Source: Aerococcaceae bacterium zg-1292
GTDB taxonomy: Bacteria > Bacillota > Bacilli > Lactobacillales > Aerococcaceae
NCBI GenBank assembly: GCA_016126655.1
Contig: CP065955.1
Location: 2,029,001-2,093,000 of the forward strand
Length of the DNA: 64,000 nucleotides
Direction of reading: 5' to 3'
The translations under genes and the position numbers were made by a program. Within the stretch, counting starts at the first letter, position 1; each line of letters begins with the position of its first letter. Positions 57,321-64,000 of the stretch are shown in pieces. Under the pieces are notes generated by a model. It did not search any database, was not told the DNA's origin, and was given only the letters and a program-made list of their open reading frames with translations.

Positions 57321-58298
57321 TTATTTCAAGTTATCTTCAAAAAATTGTTGCATCTTAGAAAATGGAATAATATCCAGTTGGTCGTATAAATCAACGTGAT
57401 TAGCACCCGATATTAAATAAAATTCTTTGTTATCACCTTTTAAGTTGGCAAAGGCATCTTTACCAAAATAAAGTGAATGTGCCTGTTCACCATGTATGAT
57501 TAATACCGCACTTCTAATTTCATCACTATATTGCAGTATTGGCATATTCATAAACGATAGTGAGGATGTAACATTCCATCCATTATTAGAATTCAGTGAC
57601 CGTTCATGATAACCTCTAGGTGTTTTATAGTATGCATAATAATCTTTTACAAATTGCGGTGCATCATCTGGTAATGGGTCTACCACACCACCAGCTAATG
57701 CATAGTCACCGTTTTGATAATCTCGTGTGCGTTGACGGTTCAATTCTTGTCGCAGTTGATAACGTGCCTCTGCATCCATAGAATCATTATAACCATTCGC
57801 ATTGACTCTGGACATATTATACATCGTGGATGCAACAGTTGCTTTAATTCTCGTATCCATCGCAGCTGCATTTAATGCCATACCGCCCCAACCACATATT
57901 CCGATAATACCAATACGTTCTTTATCAACATTGTCTTGAACCGATAAGAAATCAACAGCTGCTGAAAAATCTTCTGTATTGATATCAGGAGAGGCGACAT
58001 GACGCGGCTGCCCACCACTTTCACCTGTAAATGATGGGTCAAATGCAATCGTTAAAAAACCACGTTTAGCCATCTCTTGAGCATACTGTCCAGACGATTG
58101 TTCTTTTACGGCTCCAAACGGTCCAGAAACTGCAATTGCTGCTAGTTTGCCACTATACGCTTTGGGCTCATACAAATCTGCCGCAAGTGTTATGCCATAT
58201 CGGTTAATAAAAGTGATTTTGCGGTGATTCACTTCCTCACTTTTTTCAAAGGTTTTATCCCATTCTTCTACTAAATGTAATTCTTCTGTCTTCATCAT
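57321..58298 (-). CDS. alpha/beta hydrolase with Cys in the nucleophile elbow
   Basis: 325 residues, dienelactone hydrolase/YcjY-like. The elbow reads GICGWGGMAL, with Cys where most hydrolases have Ser; the acid and His are near LIIHGEQAHSLYF and ISGANHVDLYDQ. Cys nucleophiles are normal in the dienelactone group. No signal peptide, so cytoplasmic. SD GAGGAGG, seven bases ahead. Its leader is hairpin repeat F. Substrate not predictable. Confidence 0.82.
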   Translation of the reverse strand: MMKTEELHLVEEWDKTFEKSEEVNHRKITFINRYGITLAADLYEPKAYSGKLAAIAVSGPFGAVKEQSSGQYAQEMAKRGFLTIAFDPSFTGESGGQPRHVASPDINTEDFSAAVDFLSVQDNVDKERIGIIGICGWGGMALNAAAMDTRIKATVASTMYNMSRVNANGYNDSMDAEARYQLRQELNRQRTRDYQNGDYALAGGVVDPLPDDAPQFVKDYYAYYKTPRGYHERSLNSNNGWNVTSSLSFMNMPILQYSDEIRSAVLIIHGEQAHSLYFGKDAFANLKGDNKEFYLISGANHVDLYDQLDIIPFSKMQQFFEDNLK

Positions 58299-58321
58299 TG
58301 TTTTTCCTCCTCATTCTTACT

Positions 58322-58472
58322 TTTTTGCACTGCCTCGACGTCCACTTCGCAAAATCCCTCTATGAATTACACGTACGCCGGCTTTTTGCCCCAGTGATTC
58401 GAGGCAAAACGTCCGCTCTCATATCTTGTTTTCCAGTGATTCAAGTCAGGGCAGCCTCTCTCACTATGTGGA
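58322..58472 (-). repeat. hairpin repeat F with extra right half
   Basis: Unit pairs TGCCTCGA (58331-58338) with TCGAGGCA (58399-58406), and GCAAAA (58349-58354) with TTTTGC. The inner right arm is AGTGA. It is followed by CTTGTTTTCCAGTG and a lone right half of another unit (ATTCAAGTCAGG to CTCACTATG), the same junction as in the nested E units, with the left half lost. Sense strand matches the hydrolase gene and ends close to its SD. Confidence 0.88.
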
Positions 58473-59039
58473 TTCTTCGATTACTTTGATTAATGTTGCT
58501 GGTACGCCGCCAACAACTGTATTTGCTTGGACATTCTTCGTTACGACGGCACCGGCAGCAATGACAGCCCCGTCTCCAATAGTTACTCCTGGACAAATCG
58601 TCGCATTGGCACCTATCCACACATTACGTCCAATATTAATCGGTACCGGAATCAGATTCCCTCTTTTTTCTGCGCTCAAATGATGATTCAGTGTTGCCAT
58701 CACAACATTATGACCAACCAATGTCCCGTCCCCTATCTCGATGCCACCTTGGTCTTGAAACTTACAACCTGAATTGATAAATACACCTTTACCCAATTTG
58801 ATATTTTTACCACAATCGGTATTAAATGGCGGAAACAATGAAAATTTTTCATCAATCTTTCTACCTGTCAATTGTTCCATCAGCAATCTGATTTCGTCAT
58901 TTGTATGAAAATTCGTATTAATATCCATTGTTATCTTAATAGCATCTTGCGCTAGATTATGCATCATTTGATGGACTGGTGACTTGACGATGATTTCTTC
59001 CCCACTATCCATAATGGCTAAAAATTCATCTACACTCAT
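58464..59039 (-). CDS. sugar O-acetyltransferase, hexapeptide repeat family
   Basis: 191 residues, maltose/galactoside acetyltransferase type. Left-handed beta-helix repeats are visible ([40 protein letters not shown]) and the catalytic His is in ATLNHHL. It transfers acetyl from acetyl-CoA to a sugar. The start is the ATG at 59039 with GCGAGGAG nine bases ahead; a longer frame to 59084 lacks an SD. Divergent from the LysR gene, which may control it. The 3' end runs into repeat F. Confidence 0.88.
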   Translation of the reverse strand: MSVDEFLAIMDSGEEIIVKSPVHQMMHNLAQDAIKITMDINTNFHTNDEIRLLMEQLTGRKIDEKFSLFPPFNTDCGKNIKLGKGVFINSGCKFQDQGGIEIGDGTLVGHNVVMATLNHHLSAEKRGNLIPVPINIGRNVWIGANATICPGVTIGDGAVIAAGAVVTKNVQANTVVGGVPATLIKVIEEST

Positions 59040-59176
59040 CGTATCGCTCCTCGCACTTAGTATATTATTATTATCTAATCCCACACCATCAATAGCAAAT
59101 ACTTATAAGTAATATTTAATTATGCGTTTCAGTTATATTTCGGTTATAATTGATTCAAAAATGATTGGAGGTCCCT

Positions 59177-60046
59177 ATGGAAATACGCGTACTCAACTAC
59201 TTTGTCGAAACAGCTAATCATAAAAGCATGACAAAAGCAGCTAAAAAGTTACATGTCACACAACCTACATTATCAAAGCAGCTAAAGGATTTAGAAGAGG
59301 AATTAGGGCGAAAATTATTTAATCGCTCGAAATACAGCATTAATTTAACACCTGAAGGAGAAATACTTTATAAACGTGCCGTTGATATTTTAAGCATTGT
59401 CGATAAAACAGAAGCAGAATTCAAGTCAATGAATGATTTTAATGGTGGCGATATCCATATTGGATGCGCAGAGTCGTACGGTATCACCGTCATTGCCGAA
59501 ACGATTAAGGCATTGACAAAAAAATACCCGAATGTTCGTTTTCATCTTTACAGCGGGAATTTTCAAACTGTCACTGAACAATTAAACAATGGCCTACTAG
59601 ACTTCGCGATTACAGTTCAAGATGTCAATACTTCCTTGTATAATTCATTAACATTGCCTTATACGGACAAATGGGGGCTATTAATGCGTCGAGATAGTTC
59701 ACTCGCAGCAAATACGTCGATTCAGCTAGGCGAGCTGGCTAATATTCCGTTAATTATCTCGCGACAAGGATTTTCAGACGAAATGCCGAATGAATTAAAA
59801 AATATGCAAGCGAATTTAAATATTATTGGCACCTACGATTTATTATATAATGCCAGTTTATTTGTCAAACAAGGTCTTGGATATGCCTTCTGTTTTGATA
59901 AATTAGTCGATACTAGTTTAGAAAGTGAGCTACTATTTGTTCCAATCGAACCGGTTATTTCGTCACCGATGCGGATTATTTGGCCAATCAATCAAACACT
60001 ATCCAAGTCAACAACATTATTCTTCGAAGAATTAAAAAATAAGTAA
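59177..60046 (+). CDS. LysR-family transcriptional regulator
   Basis: 289 residues: N-terminal winged helix (FVETANHKSMTKAAKKLHVT then QPTLSKQLKDLEEELGRKLF) and the LysR effector domain. Start at the ATG 59177, five bases after GGAGG; a TTG four codons earlier is part of that SD region. Divergent from the acetyltransferase with a 137-bp gap, the classic LysR arrangement. It may also affect the hydrolase and cyclophilin-like genes further on. Effector unknown. Confidence 0.88.
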   Translation: MEIRVLNYFVETANHKSMTKAAKKLHVTQPTLSKQLKDLEEELGRKLFNRSKYSINLTPEGEILYKRAVDILSIVDKTEAEFKSMNDFNGGDIHIGCAESYGITVIAETIKALTKKYPNVRFHLYSGNFQTVTEQLNNGLLDFAITVQDVNTSLYNSLTLPYTDKWGLLMRRDSSLAANTSIQLGELANIPLIISRQGFSDEMPNELKNMQANLNIIGTYDLLYNASLFVKQGLGYAFCFDKLVDTSLESELLFVPIEPVISSPMRIIWPINQTLSKSTTLFFEELKNK

Positions 60047-60207
60047 ATTTCACAATAACTATTGCCGATAATTGGCGAATATTTATTCAATTTGTCTCAC
60101 TTTCAGTCTATGCAACACTTGATTGTTATGATATAATAATCCTATCGAAATAAGTTTGTAACATAAATGAGTTTTATTTTTAATATTTATCATGGAGAGT
60201 GAGAAAA

Positions 60208-62775
60208 ATGAAACAGTCATTAATAACCAGAAAAACATTTTCATCGCTGTCAGCAATGACTATCGCTAGTTTATCATTTATATCTTTTAGCAATACTGTT
60301 AATGCGCAAGAGTATCAAGTCGCACCTGGCGACACATTGTGGCGAGTGGCGCAAAAATACGGTGTCAGTGTCGCTGATTTAAAATCTTGGTACCAATTAT
60401 CATCTGACACGATTACTATCAATCAAACATTAATCGTAGCGTCACCTAATGCGACGACCACAGCCTCCTCTGTTGAAAGTACAAATACCAACGTTGCGCC
60501 AACTGTAACAGTGCCAACAACACCACCAGTCGTGAGCGCTAGTCAAACACCACCTAGTAGCGCGCAAAATAACACGACGGTGGCAGCAGCGCAAACTGAT
60601 GCCATTTATACGATTCAGCCGGAGGACTCCCTATACAAAATAGCCAACCAATATAATGTCACCATCAGTGATTTACAAAAATGGAACAATATTAGCGGCG
60701 GGCTTATTCATCCAAATCAAAAAATTATAGTCGGAAAACGGGAAACTACTTCAACGACACCAACACAACCGGCAACACCGCCAGTTGTTACACCTAGCAC
60801 AACACGTCCTACCACAAGTACCAATACAACCGTGACACCACCTAAAGTGACAACAACCAACACGATGTATACGATTCAACCGGGGGACTCACTGTACAAA
60901 ATCGCCACCCAATATAATGTTACCATCAGTGATTTACAAAAATGGAACAACATTAGCGGCTGGCTTATTCATCCAAATCAAAAAATTATAGTCGGAAAAC
61001 GGGAAACTACTTCAACGACACCAGCACAACCAACAACACCGCCAGTTGTTACACCTAGTACGACACGTCCTACCACAGGTACTAACACAACCGTGACACC
61101 GCCTAAAGTGACAACAACCAACACGATGTATACTATCAAACCGGGGGACTCACTATATAAAATCGCTAATCAATACAATGTCACCATTAGTGATTTACAA
61201 AAATGGAACAATATTAGCGGTGGGCTTATCCATCCAAATCAAAAAATTATCGTCGGAAAACGGGAAACTACTTCAACGACACCAGCACAACCGGCAACAC
61301 CGCCAGTTGTTACACCAAGCACGACACGTCCTACCACAAGTACCAATACAACCGTGACACCGCCTAAAGTGACGATGAATAAACTATACACTGTACAACC
61401 TGGTGATTCACTCTACAGAATCGCATCAATGTATAATGTCACCATCAGTGATTTACAAAAATGGAACAATATTAGCGGCGGGCTTATTCATCCAAATCAA
61501 AAAATCATAGTCGGCAAACGGGAAACTACTTCAACGACACCAGCACAACCGGCAACACCGCCAGTTGTTACACCAAGCACGACACGTCCTACCACAAGTA
61601 CCAATACAACCGTGACACCGCCTAAAGTAACGATGAATAAACTATACACTGTACAACCTGGTGATTCACTCTACAGAATCGCATCAATATATAATGTCAC
61701 TATCAATGATTTACAAAAATGGAATAATATTAGCGGCGGTATGATTCATCCAAATCAAAAAATTATCGTCGGTAAACAAACAAGTACTAACGTACCGGTA
61801 ACGCAACCGACCACAACAACCAATCAGCCCGCGACACCAACGACTAACACAACCGTTAGTACGTATAGAGTACAATCAGGCGATACCTTATACAAAATCG
61901 CGGCTCAAAATGGTGCTTCCGTGACCACACTGATGGAATGGAATGGGCTAGTTAATCCAATTATCCATGTTGGCCAACAATTAACAATCAACCCGAGCAA
62001 AAGTTCCAACGGCAAAACAACCAAAATAACAACCACACGACCTACGCCAAGTAGTTCTGCGGCTGCTGTACAAGCTGTATTAGAGCAATATAAAAACTCA
62101 CCTGTCTATGTATATTATGAAAACTTTGTCGACCACTCTACCGCAGGATTAAGAGAAAACCAAGCTGTTTATGGTGCGTCTGTCCCTAAGATTCTTTTAG
62201 CAGCTTATACTCAAGACTGCATTTCCCGTGGATTGTTGAACTGGGATACACAATATATGTACACACCTGCTGTCAATCAACGGGCGGAATCGTATGAACC
62301 ATACGGCAGCGGAACCATTCAATACGATGGTTTCGGTTCAACTTACACTGTCCGTGAAATCATGCGTAGAACAATGCAACACTCTGACAATGTCGGCAGC
62401 AATATGTTATTACATTATGTCGGTTATGCCGATAAAGCTGATTTCGACCGTTTTGTCCAAAGTTTAACAGGTCAGCCTCGTTACTCATTGAAATTAACAC
62501 CAAAACAAGTTAATAATGTTATGAAATACATAAGCCAACAAAAAGAACAATATGCATTTAACGCATTAGACCATACTGATTATGATAATACGAAGTTGGA
62601 TGTATTACCTGTTAATACCCATCAAAAAATTGGTGCATGGTGGCCATACTACAACCACACAACTGGTATCGTCAAAGGCGAAAAACCATTCGCACTCACC
62701 GTATTATCCGATTACGTCTCCGACTCCGCAATCGGAAAACTAGTAAAACAAATCTACACAGCAGTCACCAAGTAA
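60208..62775 (+). CDS. secreted seven-LysM protein with class A serine hydrolase domain
   Basis: 855 residues. After a signal peptide (cut near VNA-QE) come seven LysM modules with Thr/Pro linkers, then a beta-lactamase-like domain (about 620-855). Active-site motifs are SVPK (SxxK, near 656), SDN in HSDNVGSNML, and KIG in HQKIGAWW as the KTG equivalent. This is the fold of class A beta-lactamases and of wall-acting DD-peptidases or esterases; the LysM array points to wall peptidoglycan as target. A resistance role cannot be claimed. SD GGAG ten bases before the ATG at 60208; an in-frame GTG at 60199 is too close to it. Confidence 0.83.
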   Translation: MKQSLITRKTFSSLSAMTIASLSFISFSNTVNAQEYQVAPGDTLWRVAQKYGVSVADLKSWYQLSSDTITINQTLIVASPNATTTASSVESTNTNVAPTVTVPTTPPVVSASQTPPSSAQNNTTVAAAQTDAIYTIQPEDSLYKIANQYNVTISDLQKWNNISGGLIHPNQKIIVGKRETTSTTPTQPATPPVVTPSTTRPTTSTNTTVTPPKVTTTNTMYTIQPGDSLYKIATQYNVTISDLQKWNNISGWLIHPNQKIIVGKRETTSTTPAQPTTPPVVTPSTTRPTTGTNTTVTPPKVTTTNTMYTIKPGDSLYKIANQYNVTISDLQKWNNISGGLIHPNQKIIVGKRETTSTTPAQPATPPVVTPSTTRPTTSTNTTVTPPKVTMNKLYTVQPGDSLYRIASMYNVTISDLQKWNNISGGLIHPNQKIIVGKRETTSTTPAQPATPPVVTPSTTRPTTSTNTTVTPPKVTMNKLYTVQPGDSLYRIASIYNVTINDLQKWNNISGGMIHPNQKIIVGKQTSTNVPVTQPTTTTNQPATPTTNTTVSTYRVQSGDTLYKIAAQNGASVTTLMEWNGLVNPIIHVGQQLTINPSKSSNGKTTKITTTRPTPSSSAAAVQAVLEQYKNSPVYVYYENFVDHSTAGLRENQAVYGASVPKILLAAYTQDCISRGLLNWDTQYMYTPAVNQRAESYEPYGSGTIQYDGFGSTYTVREIMRRTMQHSDNVGSNMLLHYVGYADKADFDRFVQSLTGQPRYSLKLTPKQVNNVMKYISQQKEQYAFNALDHTDYDNTKLDVLPVNTHQKIGAWWPYYNHTTGIVKGEKPFALTVLSDYVSDSAIGKLVKQIYTAVTK
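60606..61790 (+). repeat. LysM-linker DNA repeats, about 258-264 bp
   Basis: Five nearly identical units of one LysM module plus a Thr/Pro linker (PPVVTPSTTRPTTSTNTTVT). Long runs of identical DNA indicate recent duplication, so copy number should vary between strains. Confidence 0.9.
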
Positions 62776-62778
62776 TAA

Positions 62779-63040
62779 ATAGTGTGAGCGTGGGTGTTCT
62801 GACTTGAACCACTGGAGGAAAATACCGGCGTGCGTGTAACGCACAAAGGGATTTTCTGAAGTGGATGTCAAGTCAACCCAAGCGAACCGACATATAAATA
62901 GTGCGACAAGGAGCGCTTTGAAATGAACCACTGGAGCAAAAAGCGTAGGAGTGCACAATGCACTCCAAGCATTTTGTGAAGTGGATGTCATTTCAGCGAA
63001 TTGGAGCCGGTATACACATAGTGTGAGCATGGGTGTTCAA
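62779..63040 (+). repeat. hairpin repeat array G, two full units and a truncated third
   Basis: Unit one: TGGGT (62791-62795) with ACCCA (62876-62880), GACTTGA (62801-62807) with TCAAGTC (62868-62874), CCACT with AGTGG, central GTGCGT/ACGCAC. Unit two: TGAAATGA (62919-62926) with TCATTTCA (62988-62995) and a perfect 8-bp central stem GGAGTGCA (62948-62955) with TGCACTCC (62959-62966). A third unit stops after its first 25 bases at a terminator. This array lies after a gene, with the next gene more than 200 bp away. Confidence 0.92.
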
Positions 63041-63045
63041 ACACT

Positions 63046-63099
63046 AACATTTCAAACCGGGTACAAAGCTTGATAGAACAAGTCTTGTACCCGGTTTTT
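63046..63099 (+). terminator. strong terminator, copy 1 of a 54-bp duplicate
   Basis: AACCGGGTACAA pairs with TTGTACCCGGTT, then TTTTT. The 54 bp are identical to 63945-63998. It ends the transcript of the LysM-hydrolase gene and repeat array G. Confidence 0.88.
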
Positions 63100-63251
63100 C
63101 ATTTTAGTATGAATCATTAGAGATTTCTGTTGTTTTACAGCCATAAAATATGCACACTGTGTGATGATACCCGATACAACTTTAACTACATAAACAAATA
63201 CCATTTACATTAGTGTGTGTAGTGTGTATGATAAAGAAAAGAGGTGTCGAA

Positions 63252-63527
63252 ATGGAAACAGTCAGAAAAAATATAACCATGCCTATCAATACATACGAAA
63301 CCATTAATAACTATGCAAAGAAAAACGGTGTAACTTTTTCCGAGTTTCTAAGAGAAAGTGCTTTAAAAATCATTAATCAAAAAGAGGAATTGAGTTTACT
63401 GGAATATCTGCAGTCGAATTGTGAGTTTATGGTCAAAGAAGAACAAGAAGAAATAGAAGCCCTTAATATTGACTTTGATGATTTCAGTGGAAAGGAAATG
63501 TCTTTGGATGAACTTCTACAAGATTAA
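63252..63527 (+). CDS. RelB/ribbon-helix-helix type antitoxin
   Basis: 91 residues. The N-terminal ETVRKNITMPINTYETINNY with NGVTFSEFLRESALKII is a ribbon-helix-helix DNA-binding domain; the acidic C-terminus (EEQEEIEALNIDFDDFSG) would wrap the toxin. The start is the ATG at 63252 after AGAGGTG; an earlier in-frame start has no SD. It overlaps the toxin start by 20 bp, the usual coupling. Confidence 0.8.
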   Translation: METVRKNITMPINTYETINNYAKKNGVTFSEFLRESALKIINQKEELSLLEYLQSNCEFMVKEEQEEIEALNIDFDDFSGKEMSLDELLQD

Positions 63528-63772
63528 ATATTCCAAGTCTGCTATAAAATTCTTAAAAAATAAAGCTATTGGCATTCGAGGAAATTAGTGCAGACAAAAA
63601 GAATATTGAACTTTACGACATTAATAGGTTCAAGAGTAGTAAATATAACGATATTTTTAGACTACGAATCGGAAGTTATCGTGCCATTTTTCGTATTATA
63701 GACAATGAACTGATAGTATATATTTTTGACATAGGTTCAAGAGGCGATATTTACAAAAGACTCAAGTTGTAA
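63508..63772 (+). pseudogene. RelE/ParE-type toxin, frameshifted and internally deleted
   Basis: ATG at 63508 opens MNFYKIKYSKSAIKFLKN, a normal RelE beginning, but this frame ends at TAG 63586 after 26 codons. The rest of the toxin (AFEEISADKKNIELYDINRF, FRLRIGSYRAIFRIIDNELI, DIGSRGDIYKRLKL) is in the +1 frame from about 63569. Joining the frames still leaves it about nine residues short of family length at the junction, so a small deletion beside an A run is likely. The second part alone has no start of its own. Confidence 0.75.
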
Positions 63773-63944
63773 CAATATCACTTACACTCTTTCTCATTAT
63801 AAAAGATTATTATTCTCGGCTGAATGATTCATACTTCAACAACAAACTAGAAATTATCGTCATATCCGCTAATCGATGGATTCTAGAAATCCTTTTTCAT
63901 ATTCTCATGTTTTCAAACTCTAACATTTCATTGCACTCAATGAC

Positions 63945-63998
63945 AACATTTCAAACCGGGTACAAAGCTTGATAGAACAAGTCTTGTACCCGGTTTTT
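63945..63998 (+). terminator. strong terminator, copy 2 of a 54-bp duplicate
   Basis: Identical to 63046-63099, including the AACATTTCA lead-in. A further partial AACATTTCA stands at 63922-63930. It closes the toxin-antitoxin unit; between 63773 and 63944 I see no gene. Confidence 0.85.
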
Positions 63999-64000
63999 GA

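Noticed and set aside
60606-61790. LysM-linker repeats as CRISPR or mobile element
   Set aside because: They are in frame, encode LysM modules throughout and lie wholly inside one gene.

Overview
The window reads as chromosomal DNA of a low-GC Gram-positive coccus of the order Lactobacillales. The block spxA-mecA-coiA-pepF is typical of that order. A YSIRK/LPxTG surface protein, two AraC-controlled sugar ABC operons and a mannose-family PTS also fit. An Aerococcaceae-like mucosal commensal is my guess; no gene here settles the genus.

Layout: 1-5841, a GH36 alpha-galactosidase (cut by the left edge) with its msmEFG-type ABC transporter and divergent AraC activator. 5903-9207, a tRNA, a LysM/His-rich/LRR surface protein and a ThiT-like transporter behind three tandem hairpin repeats. 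9210-25732, housekeeping: RNase J2, pepF, coiA, mecA, spxA, trpS, pnp, rpsO, an OatA-type acyltransferase, uvrB and rpsT. 25907-29933, a decayed gene, a seven-LysM protein, a YebC-family regulator and glutathione peroxidase. 30085-41700, an operon for galacto-N-biose/lacto-N-biose use with an AraC regulator. 42065-45517, a mannose-family PTS with an embedded YajC-like gene. 45760-50362, marR and a heterodimeric ABC exporter. 50648-56632, a giant sialidase. 56807-60046, a small hydrolase/acetyltransferase/LysR group. 60208-62775, a seven-LysM serine hydrolase. 63252-63772, a toxin-antitoxin pair with a broken toxin, between two identical terminators.

The carbohydrate genes form a mucin-glycan theme. 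NanA would remove sialic acid at the cell surface. The ABC system would import the Gal-beta-1,3-HexNAc disaccharide, and GH112 would split it with phosphate. A ROK kinase, a NagA-type deacetylase, AgaS and LacD would take the amino sugar to triose phosphates, and the PTS would import free amino sugar. A tagatose-6-phosphate kinase and galactose-1-phosphate enzymes are not in the window.

The most unusual content is a family of intergenic repeats, about 120 bp each, found singly or in tandem at seven clear sites plus decayed copies. Each unit folds as a long hairpin. Two helices change sequence from copy to copy while keeping base pairing, and one inner helix is nearly invariant. At most sites the repeat lies on the sense strand directly before the Shine-Dalgarno of the next gene. 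One array shows a unit nested inside another. I do not recognise this family.
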